Shown one piece after another: positions 7,010 through 15,104 of a stretch of 35,666 nt of DNA. Origin of the DNA: F23-B02 sp963625655. GTDB lineage: Bacteria; Bacillota; Clostridia; Oscillospirales; Oscillospiraceae. A program made the translations under genes and the position numbers. Within the stretch, counting starts at the first letter, position 1, and each line of letters opens with the position of its first letter. The notes under the pieces are model-generated. The model was not told where the DNA came from. It did not search any database and was given only the letters and a program-made list of their open reading frames with translations. The stretch lies in NCBI GenBank assembly GCA_963625655.1, contig CAVFTS010000019.1, positions 1 to 35,666 on the forward strand, read 5' to 3'.

Positions 7010-9358
7010 TTATTTTCCCCCGGCGGCAGAGCCTTTTTCTTTTTCAGCCATAGCCGCAGCCTCAAAGTCGCCCTTGAATCTCGGCGGGACTCTGAACTTC
7101 AGCTTCTTTGCGATTTTGGTTTTGTGTATGAGCTTATCTCCCCAGATAAGCACCTGCGGCAGCACGAACATGACCAGTACGAGGGAAATTGCGGTTCCTC
7201 TGCCGAGGGCGATTCCGATTCCGGAGGTCGTCGGCTCACTCGTCATGATGCCGATGAGCAGACCTGCGCAGGCGAGTATGCTGCCGGAGGTCACGAGCGT
7301 CGGCAAAGCGCCGTTTAATGCGCCGATGACGGCTTCCTTTCGGTCGAGACGCTCCCTCAGCTCAAGGTAGCGGTTCGACACGACTATCGCATAGTCGATG
7401 TTTGCGCCCATCTGAATGGAGCTTACGATGAGGTAGCCGACGAAGAATATCGAGGTTCCCGTAAAGTAGGGGATGGTAAAGTTGAGCCAAATGCTGCCCT
7501 GGATGACGCCGATGAGCAGGAAGGCAAGACCCACGGAGCGGAAGGTAAAGATGATGACCAGCACGACAAACAGCAGTGACAGCAGCGTCGTCATAAGCTG
7601 ATCTCCGCCAAATGAGGAGGCGCAGTCCCTTGCGCAGGTGGCGTTGCCGGTGACGTACACGTCGTCGCCGTAGTAGCTCTCGGCAATATTGTGTATCTCG
7701 GTCACAAGGTCGTATGACTCCCGGCACTCAACGGGCAGGTCGGCGTAAACGAGCATACGGTGGTACTTTTTGCCCTCAAGCTGCTTTTTGGCGTCCGTCA
7801 GCTGACCGTAGAGACTGTCTATAAGCGCCCTGTTGTCGTCCCCGACATCAACCACGCCCTCGTCCACGACCTGATGCAGGAAGAGGAACAGATCGACGAG
7901 CGGAACCTTGTACTCGTGCAGCGCTTCAAGACTGTCAAAGTCGGAATTGCTTGCGGCGTAGTAGGCAAACAGCGCTGCGGCGCTCGTCTCGTCAAGCCCC
8001 GCAAGGCTCGAAAAATCATCGATGCTGATCTTGTCGCCGAGACGGTAGCCGTCCATGGCCTCGACCCCGGCAAGACCGAGCGTGGATTTGACGTCCTCAA
8101 GCTGCGATATTTCGTCGAGCATCTTCGCCTCGGTGTCGTAGTCGCCCGCCGGAACGACCAGCGCCATGAGATTTTCCTCGCCGAAGCGCTCGGATATCTG
8201 CTGCTTTTGCTCCTGCGTCTCGTTCAGGTTGACGGGCAGGCAGCCGTAGTAGTTATATGCAAGGGGGCTTTGACTTGAGAAGTAGAAGCCCGCCACTATT
8301 AAAAGGACGAACAGCGGCGGCACAATGTTCCTCGTTTTCCACGCAAAACGCCCCACGCCGGAGATGTTCGGGATAAAGCTCCGGTGCCGTGTTTTCTCGA
8401 TAAAGCGGGAGAACACCATAATGACTCCCGGCATGAGCAGAAACACGGAAAGCATTGAAAATACAATGGATTTTATAAGCACTCTGCCGAGGTCGTAGCC
8501 CATGCGGAACTCCATGAAGGTCATTGCGAGCAGACCGCCGATGGTCGTAAGGCTGCTTGCGGAGATCTCCGGGATCGCCTTGCTGAGAGCTTTGACCATT
8601 GCGTCCCTCGGCTCTGAGAGCAGCCGTTCCTCGGCGTAGCGGTTGCAAAGGATGACCGCATAGTCGATGGCGAGAGCAAGCTGCAAAATGAGCGTTACGG
8701 AGTTCGAGACGTAGGATATGGTACCGAACCACCAGTTTGTGCCAAGCTGAAGCAGCGCCGCGGCGCCGAAGGTTATGAGCAGCACCGGCACCTCGCCGAA
8801 GCTGCGGGAGGTCAGGAGCAGCACGCCGATGACGATGATGACCGCAACGATGCCGACGTACACCATCTCCTCGATGATGCTCTGCGCAATGTCCTCGCCG
8901 ACGGAGCTTGAGACGGCGTATTCGCCGTAGTCTCCGGCAATGTCCTTGAGGTCGGAGAGGGCGTTTATGCTGATCTCGTCCTCCTCGGTGCCGGTGAAGG
9001 TGACGTCGAAAAGAGCGGCTCTGTCACGGTAATGCGCCTTTGAGTCGTCAAAGCTCACGGACTTCACGCCCTCGACCGCCGCCATGTCCTCCGCCATGCT
9101 CTGCGCACGCTCAAGGCCGATGTTTTCGACCATTATCCTTGCGGTGCCGAAGGTGTAAAACTTGCCCTCCATCGCCTCGATGCCCTGGCGGGTCTCGGTC
9201 TCCTCTGAGAGGAAGTAGGAAATGTCGTCCTCGACGCCGACGAGCTTTGCAGTAAAAACGCAGCTTATCCCGACAAGGATGAACAGTGCGATGATGAGCT
9301 TCCTTTTATCTACGATGAATGCGGCAAGAGTCTCCATGCCGCCGTGCTTTTTCTGCAT
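7010..9358 (-). CDS. MMPL/RND-family transporter
   Basis: 782 residues, the usual length for Gram-positive YdfJ/MMPL proteins. It has the RND layout: one N-terminal membrane helix (about 18-40), an extracellular domain, a block of five helices (about 170-330), a second anchor helix, a second extracellular domain, and a final five-helix block (about 590-760). Such proteins use the proton gradient to export lipids or hydrophobic compounds. The start is ATG 9358 with AAGGGG upstream; an in-frame ATG seven codons later lacks an SD. It is first in an operon with the heptad-repeat protein. The substrate cannot be told from sequence. Confidence 0.9.
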   Translation of the reverse strand: MQKKHGGMETLAAFIVDKRKLIIALFILVGISCVFTAKLVGVEDDISYFLSEETETRQGIEAMEGKFYTFGTARIMVENIGLERAQSMAEDMAAVEGVKSVSFDDSKAHYRDRAALFDVTFTGTEEDEISINALSDLKDIAGDYGEYAVSSSVGEDIAQSIIEEMVYVGIVAVIIVIGVLLLTSRSFGEVPVLLITFGAAALLQLGTNWWFGTISYVSNSVTLILQLALAIDYAVILCNRYAEERLLSEPRDAMVKALSKAIPEISASSLTTIGGLLAMTFMEFRMGYDLGRVLIKSIVFSMLSVFLLMPGVIMVFSRFIEKTRHRSFIPNISGVGRFAWKTRNIVPPLFVLLIVAGFYFSSQSPLAYNYYGCLPVNLNETQEQKQQISERFGEENLMALVVPAGDYDTEAKMLDEISQLEDVKSTLGLAGVEAMDGYRLGDKISIDDFSSLAGLDETSAAALFAYYAASNSDFDSLEALHEYKVPLVDLFLFLHQVVDEGVVDVGDDNRALIDSLYGQLTDAKKQLEGKKYHRMLVYADLPVECRESYDLVTEIHNIAESYYGDDVYVTGNATCARDCASSFGGDQLMTTLLSLLFVVLVIIFTFRSVGLAFLLIGVIQGSIWLNFTIPYFTGTSIFFVGYLIVSSIQMGANIDYAIVVSNRYLELRERLDRKEAVIGALNGALPTLVTSGSILACAGLLIGIMTSEPTTSGIGIALGRGTAISLVLVMFVLPQVLIWGDKLIHKTKIAKKLKFRVPPRFKGDFEAAAMAEKEKGSAAGGK

Positions 9359-9400
9359 ACGTCAGTCCCCTTATGCTTGTCAGACATATTGAATCAATTA

Positions 9401-9430
9401 TATATTTTAAAGCAAACGCCGTTTTGGCGC
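9401..9430 (-). promoter_or_regulatory. Candidate promoter of the MMPL operon with internal inverted repeat
   Basis: On the minus strand TTGCGC, a 17-bp spacer and TAAAAT (rc of about 9403-9408). The spacer carries AACGCC-GTTTT-GGCG on the plus strand (9415-9429), closely related to the inverted repeat inside the opposite promoter. Confidence 0.5.
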
Positions 9431-9474
9431 AAGAGCAATGTACGGTAAAATTGTTAACTATTCGTCAATTTTTC

Positions 9475-9503
9475 TTGAATGAAACGCCGTATGGCGTTAT
9501 AAT
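9475..9503 (+). promoter_or_regulatory. Promoter of CDF operon with operator-like palindrome in the spacer
   Basis: TTGAAT (9475-9480), 17-bp spacer, TATAAT (9498-9503). The spacer is almost filled by the perfect inverted repeat AACGCC-GTAT-GGCGTT (9483-9498), placed where a bound regulator would control the polymerase. The transcript starts near 9510, leaving a leader of only about 15 nt that contains the SD. Confidence 0.7.
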
Positions 9504-9524
9504 GCGGGAACAGGGGGTGAGCGC

Positions 9525-10733
9525 TTGCTGAAGCTGCTTATCGGAATTTTCATAAAGGACAAAAACAATGTGGATGACCCGCAGGTGCGCAAGGCATACG
9601 GAAGCCTGTGCAGCATTTACGGCATCGTACTTAATCTTCTGCTGTTTGCGGGCAAGTACGCAGCCGGAGCCGTCTCCGGCTCCATCGCTGTCACGGCGGA
9701 TGCCTTCAACAACCTCTCGGACGCAGGCTCCTCCGGCGTGTCGCTGCTGGGATTTCGGCTTTCCGGCAAAAAGCCGGACACCGACCATCCCTTCGGTCAC
9801 GGCAGGATAGAGTACATATCGGGGCTTGTCATTGCGGCGCTAATACTCATAATGGGTGCGGAGCTGCTCATAAGCTCCGCCGAAAAGGTGATGCACCCGC
9901 ACTCTGCGGAGTTTTCGTGGCTCACCGTCGGGATACTGCTTGTCTCCGTTGCGGTTAAGCTGTATATGTTTTTCTATAACCGCTCCGTCGGACGCAGGAT
10001 ATCCTCATCGGCGATGATTGCCGCCGCAGCCGACAGCCTTTCGGACTCGGTCTCGACGCTCGTCGTTTTGGTCTCGGCTCTGCTTCTGCGCTTTGCAGGC
10101 GTAAACATCGACGCTTATGCCGGTTTGACGGTTGCCTGCTTCATACTCTACACCGCAGGCAGCGTCGCAAAGGACACGATAAGTCCGCTTTTGGGTCAGG
10201 CACCCGATCCGAAGCTTGTCGACGCCATTGCCGAGATCGCACGGAACGATCCGCACATTCTCGGCATCCACGACCTCATCATCCACGACTACGGTCCCGG
10301 CCGCAGAATGGTGTCGCTGCACGCCGAGGTGGACGGCAAGGGCGATTTCTTCGAGCTGCACGACATCATTGACGAAACGGAGCGCAGGCTTAAGACCGAG
10401 CTCGGCTGCGACGCCGTTATACACATGGACCCTGTCGTCACCGATGACGAGGCGGTAAGCCGCAAGCGTGAGCTGCTGCACGATATAATACGGGACTTTG
10501 ACCCGGAGCTGTGCTTCCACGACTTCCGCATGATAGAGGGGCCGAGCCATACGAATCTCGTGTTTGAGGTCGCCGTGCCTCCCGGCTATAAGATAAGCAA
10601 AAGCGAGCTTAAACGCCGCCTGACGGAGGAGATAGAGAGCAGGCTCCCCGACCACTACTGCGTCATGACCGTGGAGGACGCATACGTCACACTGAAGGAG
10701 AACAGCAATGAGAACAGAAATTCGAGCGGTTGA
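9525..10733 (+). CDS. Cation diffusion facilitator (CDF) family metal efflux protein
   Basis: 402 residues. Exports divalent metal ions (Zn, Mn, Fe or Co; not distinguishable here) in exchange for protons. The N-terminal part has six membrane helices with the metal-site motif NNLSD in helix 2 (about residues 62-66) and DSLSD in helix 5 (about 173-177), plus the HPFGHGRIEY loop. The cytoplasmic C-terminal region is longer than in minimal CDF proteins (about 205-390) and looks like a tandem of ferredoxin-like metal-sensing folds. The start is TTG 9525, set by the GGGGGTGAG SD at 9513-9521. The 3' end overlaps the next gene by 26 bp. Confidence 0.93.
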   Translation: MLKLLIGIFIKDKNNVDDPQVRKAYGSLCSIYGIVLNLLLFAGKYAAGAVSGSIAVTADAFNNLSDAGSSGVSLLGFRLSGKKPDTDHPFGHGRIEYISGLVIAALILIMGAELLISSAEKVMHPHSAEFSWLTVGILLVSVAVKLYMFFYNRSVGRRISSSAMIAAAADSLSDSVSTLVVLVSALLLRFAGVNIDAYAGLTVACFILYTAGSVAKDTISPLLGQAPDPKLVDAIAEIARNDPHILGIHDLIIHDYGPGRRMVSLHAEVDGKGDFFELHDIIDETERRLKTELGCDAVIHMDPVVTDDEAVSRKRELLHDIIRDFDPELCFHDFRMIEGPSHTNLVFEVAVPPGYKISKSELKRRLTEEIESRLPDHYCVMTVEDAYVTLKENSNENRNSSG

Positions 10734-11397
10734 GACGAAAAAGCGTCTGCCGCTGCCCGCATATTCGATCCTGCCGCTTATAGTCACGGTCATATGTCAT
10801 GCCGTGTGCTATTCCGGCAGCAAGCTCATAAACGTACATTTTCCGCACCACGAAATAAGCTCCGCACTTGACGCCGCCATTCCGCTTGCGCCGGAGTGGG
10901 TCATCGTGTACGTCGGGACCTTCTTTTTCTGGATGGTCGGGCTTGTCATGATAATGCGTGAGGATAAGGCGCTGTGCTATGAGCTGTTTTCGGCGCTTGT
11001 CATTTCGTATGCCATATGCTTTGCGTTTTTCCTCGTCTACCCCACGACGATGGAACGCCCGGAGCTCAGCGGGTCGGACTACGCCTCTCAGCTTCTCGGC
11101 GTGCTGTGGCAGCTCGATACGCCGACGAATCTCTTTCCGTCCATGCACTGTCTGCTGAGCTGGTTGGTTTTCCGTGCCTCGCTGCGCTGCAAAAAGACGA
11201 ACACCTTCTTTAAGGTTCTCTCCTTTGCTGCCTCGGTCCTGATATTTGCATCCGTCGTGTTGGTGAAGCAGCACGTTTTTGCCGATATAATCGGCGGCGT
11301 TTTCTTTGCCGAGCTGTCGCTGCTCCTGGCAAAAAAGCTCCATGGCGAAAATTTTTTCTACAATATTGAAAAAAAGCTATTGAAAAAATCCCTGTAA
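10708..11397 (+). CDS. PAP2-superfamily integral membrane phosphatase/transferase
   Basis: 229 residues with about six membrane helices. Active-site motifs of the PAP2 superfamily are present: PSMH (about 145-148, the PSGH motif) and KQHVFADIIGG (about 187-197, the H-x3-D motif). The first motif is weak (YPTTMERP). The family dephosphorylates lipid phosphates or transfers phospho-head groups, and the inositol-phosphorylceramide-synthase-like branch has this general shape. ATG 10708 follows GAAGGAG and lies within the end of the CDF gene, so the two are co-transcribed and coupled. Confidence 0.88.
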   Translation: MRTEIRAVETKKRLPLPAYSILPLIVTVICHAVCYSGSKLINVHFPHHEISSALDAAIPLAPEWVIVYVGTFFFWMVGLVMIMREDKALCYELFSALVISYAICFAFFLVYPTTMERPELSGSDYASQLLGVLWQLDTPTNLFPSMHCLLSWLVFRASLRCKKTNTFFKVLSFAASVLIFASVVLVKQHVFADIIGGVFFAELSLLLAKKLHGENFFYNIEKKLLKKSL

Positions 11398-11408
11398 AAT
11401 GTTATGCT
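11380..11408 (+). promoter_or_regulatory. Candidate promoter for the GTDTP-repeat lipoprotein
   Basis: TTGAAA (11380-11385), 17-bp spacer, TATGCT (11403-11408), straddling the stop codon of the PAP2 gene. Confidence 0.45.
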
Positions 11409-11472
11409 AAATAAAAAAGAGCAAAATGTATAGTTCTTGATTTTTGCGGCAAAAAAATATGGGGGTTTTAAA

Positions 11473-11973
11473 ATGGAAAAAACAGGCAACAAAAAAGGGC
11501 TGAAGATTGTTTTGGCACTTATCGTGACGGTTGCGCTTATCGTGGGACTGCTGCTTACGCTTTCCTCCTGTTCGGACAACGACGAGAAGGACGATTCCGC
11601 TTCGGTTCCTGAGGTCAAGGATGCGGTCGATGATGCCGGAGAGGACGCAGACGTAGCGCAGGTTCCGGCAGCTCCCGGCACCGACACTCCGTTCGGCGGC
11701 ACGCCGACGGGCGGCAGCACCGGCACCGACACTCCGTCCGGCGGCACACCGGCGGGCGGCGATCAGGCGAGCCTTGAGGAGTGGATAGACTACCTCAAAA
11801 ACTACGACAAGAACGTCGAAGGCGGCGTGGACTCCGCAACGGACGACTTTACCGATATGCTCGGCAGCGTCGGAGATTCCATGGCAAACGGCAACTACGG
11901 CGAGGGCGCACAGGAGTTTACCGACGGGCTCAAGGATTACGTCGGCGACATTTTCGGCAGTCTGACTCCCTGA
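11473..11973 (+). CDS. Small predicted lipoprotein with Gly/Thr/Pro repeats
   Basis: 166 residues from ATG 11473; a GGGGG ribosome binding site lies 7 nt upstream, and an in-frame upstream TTG has no SD. The lysine-rich start and hydrophobic helix end in lipobox LSSC (Cys about 33). Low-complexity acidic sequence follows, then two copies of a GTDTPxGGTPxGG repeat (about 76-103, DNA 11678-11760), and a C-terminal acidic domain (about 107-166). The repeat is probably a flexible cell-wall spacer. I recognise no family. It has its own promoter and terminator. Confidence 0.75.
   Translation: MEKTGNKKGLKIVLALIVTVALIVGLLLTLSSCSDNDEKDDSASVPEVKDAVDDAGEDADVAQVPAAPGTDTPFGGTPTGGSTGTDTPSGGTPAGGDQASLEEWIDYLKNYDKNVEGGVDSATDDFTDMLGSVGDSMANGNYGEGAQEFTDGLKDYVGDIFGSLTP
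11678..11760 (+). repeat. Tandem repeat within lipoprotein gene
   Basis: Two imperfect copies of a 39-bp unit beginning GGCACCGACACTCCG, separated by AGCACC, encoding the Gly/Thr/Pro spacer. Copies differ at a few third positions and one or two replacement sites, so the duplication is not brand new. Confidence 0.8.
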
Positions 11974-11994
11974 TACGGCAATACAAAAGACAAA

Positions 11995-12034
11995 AGACTT
12001 GGAAATACGTTCGTGTTTCCAAGTCTATCTTTTT
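11995..12034 (+). terminator. Rho-independent terminator
   Basis: 11-bp stem AGACTTGGAAA / TTTCCAAGTCT with a 10-nt loop, followed by ATCTTTTT. It ends the GTDTP-repeat lipoprotein transcript. Confidence 0.85.
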
Positions 12035-12164
12035 AGTTCTTTCTGCTACGCTACGGCCGTTTAAGCATACGGGAGCTCCACGCCGGCTCATATCCGGTTC
12101 TTTGACAGACCGATATGCCAATATGTGCCGATTTTTAAGCAGATCAAACCGCAATCTTATATTA

Positions 12165-12193
12165 TTGCGTTTTCTGCGTTTCTATGATAAAAT
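12165..12193 (+). promoter_or_regulatory. Candidate promoter for hydrolase gene
   Basis: TTGCGT (12165-12170), 17-bp spacer, TAAAAT (12188-12193). The predicted leader is about 135 nt (12200-12334); I see no clear riboswitch fold in it. The rest of this gap (12035-12164) holds one copy of the dispersed TTCTTTGACAG motif and nothing else I can name. Confidence 0.5.
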
Positions 12194-12334
12194 ATTTTGG
12201 TTTGAATTTGTGATACCTTGTCTTGTTGTTTGTCAAGTAAGATGCGTTTTTCCCTAACAAAGACCGAAAACAAACTTAGGCGGAGACGGTCGCTTGGCAA
12301 CAAACACCGCACAATTTATGCTTTCAAAGGAGAC

Positions 12335-13270
12335 ATGAACAAAATGAAGAGGTTGATTACATCATTGCTTGTTGCTATGCTGTTGGTCGGATTGACCGGT
12401 TGTCAGGGCAGTCAGGCAACAGAGGCGAAAGAGGCAACAGAGGCGAAAGAGACGCCGGCAGTCACCGAAGCTTCGTCGGCTGCAAGCGTAAAAACCGTTT
12501 CCGTCGGCGATTTGGAAATGGACTATGCCGTATTCGGCAGCGGAGAAAAGACTTTTGTCATTCTCCCCGGAATATCCGTACACAGCGTAATGGGCTCGGC
12601 CGATGCGATAGCCGAAGCCTATAAGGATTATTCCGAGGAATATACCGTGTATGTTTTTGACAGAGCAAAAAACATACAAGACGGGTATACCGTCAGGAAC
12701 ATGGCAGAAGACACCGCCGCAGCAATGCGGGAGCTGGATATTGCGGATGCCGACGTGTTCGGCGCATCCCAGGGCGGTATGATCGCATTGTATCTGGCCA
12801 TAGACCATCCTGAGCTTGTCCATAAGATAATCCTCGGTTCGACGCTCGCCAAGCCAAACGACACTTGCAGTCAAGTGATCGGAGAGTGGATACGCCTGGC
12901 AGAAGCAAAGGATGAAGAAGGTCTTCTTGCGAGCTTTGCCGACAATGTATATTCCGAGGCGACTCTGAATGCATATCGGGAAGCATTGATTTCCTCCAAT
13001 CTCGGTATCAGCGATGAGGAATATCAGCGGTTTATCATTTTAGCGCAGGCCTGCACGACCTTTGATTGCTACGATGAGCTCTCTGCAATCAAGTGCCCGG
13101 TTCTGGTGCTTGGCTCCGAGGGGGATCGGGTCGTAACTGCGGAAGGCTCAAAGCAGATCGCCGAGGCGCTTGGCTGTGAGATCTATCTATACGACGACAG
13201 CTACGGTCATGGCGTATATGATGAGGCGCCGGACTATAGGCAGCGGTGTCTGGATTTCCTGCGCAGCTGA
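12335..13270 (+). CDS. Secreted alpha/beta-hydrolase lipoprotein
   Basis: 311 residues from ATG 12335, 308 from ATG 12344. The SD AAAGGAG (12326-12332) is 2 nt from the first and 11 nt from the second, so the start is uncertain. The signal peptide ends in lipobox LTGC. A short linker of repeated EATEAKE units (from a 15-18-bp DNA tandem repeat, about 12415-12455) leads to an alpha/beta-hydrolase domain with oxyanion region LPGIS, nucleophile elbow GASQGG (about 145-150), a late Asp in GSEGDRV and catalytic His in SYGHGVYDE. The substrate (ester, lactone or peptide) is unknown. It appears monocistronic. Confidence 0.87.
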   Translation: MNKMKRLITSLLVAMLLVGLTGCQGSQATEAKEATEAKETPAVTEASSAASVKTVSVGDLEMDYAVFGSGEKTFVILPGISVHSVMGSADAIAEAYKDYSEEYTVYVFDRAKNIQDGYTVRNMAEDTAAAMRELDIADADVFGASQGGMIALYLAIDHPELVHKIILGSTLAKPNDTCSQVIGEWIRLAEAKDEEGLLASFADNVYSEATLNAYREALISSNLGISDEEYQRFIILAQACTTFDCYDELSAIKCPVLVLGSEGDRVVTAEGSKQIAEALGCEIYLYDDSYGHGVYDEAPDYRQRCLDFLRS

Positions 13271-13375
13271 TAAGACCGCATGCGCTCTCGCACGAGGCGC
13301 CGTATTCGGCACAGCGGAAATGATTTTCAGGATCGGCTGCAGTGCCGACGGAATTTTACTTCAGATCAAGATCTT

Positions 13376-13410
13376 AAAAATTGCTCCCTCCGTCTTGCGG
13401 CGGAGGGAGC
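13376..13410 (-). terminator. Terminator for the SGNH-SLH operon
   Basis: 10-bp GC-rich stem GCTCCCTCCG / CGGAGGGAGC (13383-13410). The T run (rc of AAAAATT) follows on the minus strand, 25 nt beyond the SGNH stop codon. The rest of 13271-13375 shows nothing I can assign. Confidence 0.8.
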
Positions 13411-13434
13411 TTCATATTAACCGACGGGCAGCCG

Positions 13435-15087
13435 TCATTCATTTATCATGCGGTCGAAGCGGGCAAGAATCGTTGCGCACTGCGCCCTTGTTGCGTCGCC
13501 CTGCGGGACGAGGGTCGTCAGGGTCTTGCCCTTGATTATCCCGTTTGCGACTGCCCAACGCATTGCGGGCTTTGCAAAGTCGGACACATTACCGCTGTCA
13601 ACATAGCGTGCAAGCGCCGTGGTGTTCTTCTCATTGGGGTCTGCATGACCGAAGGCACATGCGTACCTGTACAGCATAGTGGCAAGCTGCTCTCTTGTGA
13701 TAAGCTGATCGGGCTTAAAGCTGCCGTCGGTGTAGCCCAAAATTACACCGTTTGCGTAAGCCCACAGCACCGCATCGGTGCAGTATCTTCCCTCCGCAAG
13801 ATCGCTGAAGGGGTTAACGGCTCCGCTCACGTCGGGCGAGCCTGCCATGCGGTACAGAACCGTGGCAACCATTCCTCTCGTCATCGTGCCGTCGGGTGCA
13901 AACCTCGTACTGCTCATGCCCTTCATCAGTCCGTTTTCGTAGCAGTACAGCACGTCCTCATAGCACCAGTCTCCCTCCTTTACGTCCTCAAAGGGCAGGG
14001 TCTTGGGGACGGCATTCAGAATCTGCTGCGCCATGTACTTATGCCCGGCGATGGTGGGATGTACCTTGATGGTGAAGTATTCCCAGAAAAGGGGGTCGTT
14101 ATAGCTCTGCTCGTAGGTCTCGGTATCCGTGACATCGGCATAGTGGCAGTTTTCGTACTTTTGCTCATAGCCCATGAGCATATTGTTCATCTTATTGACG
14201 ACGCTCTCTGCGGCAAAGCTGATGTCTGTGCTGCCGTCGGAGCCGAAGCCGACGTATCTGAGGGGGTTAAACACGCCAACGTTTATAACAACGATGTCGG
14301 GATTTATTTCAAGTATCTTCTCCATGATCGCATCGTAGTTGACCTTAAACTGCTCGTAGGTGGTATTCAGCACATCGGCAAGCATCGCCACAAGCGTCGG
14401 AAGCTTGCCCATGGTCTGATAGGCGTCGATGAGCTTTCCGAAGGCGGCGCCAACGTTGCCGGTGCTTTCAAAGTACTTCTTTATCGCATTGAGGGTGGGG
14501 TCGCCGGAGTCCGCCGTCAGCTCGTTGAGTATGACGCTGAAGGTGAAGGTAAACACGTCGTTAGAGCCGAGATTTATCGAGATGACATCCGCTTCCTTGA
14601 TCTTCGCCTTGTAATCAACCATTTCATTGTAGGCATCGAGGTCGGCAAGGGTAAATCCGTTGCCGTCGATATCGAAACAGCTGTTGCCCCACCACCGGGT
14701 CTCGTCGTAATCATTGTAAACTCCATCAAGCCAGTATCTCAGCTCGACGGCACGCATACCGCTCTTTGCGCACTGTAAAAGCTCCGCATTCAGTCCCTCC
14801 GCCACGAGAGAGTGGTACGCCTGCGGCACAACCGCATAGTTGTGTCCGAGGTATATGTAGTCCTCACTGTAAACATATGCGTAATTGTCGGCATTCTGAT
14901 CAAAATACGTCTCGCTGCCGTCCTTGGTAAGACCGCAGCCGGCGGCGATGCTGTCGCCGACGCACATATATTTGTCGTAGTCGTAGCAGTTGACCTTCTC
15001 CCTGTCCGCAAAGGCAAATGCGCAGGTGCCGAGCAGCACCAGCACGGCAAGCATGAGGCTAAGGCACGCTCTTATCGTCTTTTTCAT
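13435..15087 (-). CDS. Secreted SGNH/GDSL hydrolase with three SLH domains
   Basis: 550 residues. The signal peptide (1-27, cleavage after AFA) is followed by an SGNH hydrolase domain: block I GDS with Ser46, block III GSND (174-177), and block V VHPTIAGH with His343. Residues 364-550 are three S-layer-homology repeats, which bind pyruvylated cell-wall polymer and hold the enzyme on the surface. Likely an esterase or deacylase acting on wall glycans, lipids or exogenous esters. It lies 17 bp after the acyl-ligase gene with an AAAGGAG SD, so the two form an operon. How a cytosolic acyl-activating enzyme and a surface esterase work together is unclear; fatty-acid salvage is one idea. Confidence 0.92.
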   Translation of the reverse strand: MKKTIRACLSLMLAVLVLLGTCAFAFADREKVNCYDYDKYMCVGDSIAAGCGLTKDGSETYFDQNADNYAYVYSEDYIYLGHNYAVVPQAYHSLVAEGLNAELLQCAKSGMRAVELRYWLDGVYNDYDETRWWGNSCFDIDGNGFTLADLDAYNEMVDYKAKIKEADVISINLGSNDVFTFTFSVILNELTADSGDPTLNAIKKYFESTGNVGAAFGKLIDAYQTMGKLPTLVAMLADVLNTTYEQFKVNYDAIMEKILEINPDIVVINVGVFNPLRYVGFGSDGSTDISFAAESVVNKMNNMLMGYEQKYENCHYADVTDTETYEQSYNDPLFWEYFTIKVHPTIAGHKYMAQQILNAVPKTLPFEDVKEGDWCYEDVLYCYENGLMKGMSSTRFAPDGTMTRGMVATVLYRMAGSPDVSGAVNPFSDLAEGRYCTDAVLWAYANGVILGYTDGSFKPDQLITREQLATMLYRYACAFGHADPNEKNTTALARYVDSGNVSDFAKPAMRWAVANGIIKGKTLTTLVPQGDATRAQCATILARFDRMINE

Positions 15088-15104
15088 TCGTCATATCTCC
15101 TTTA

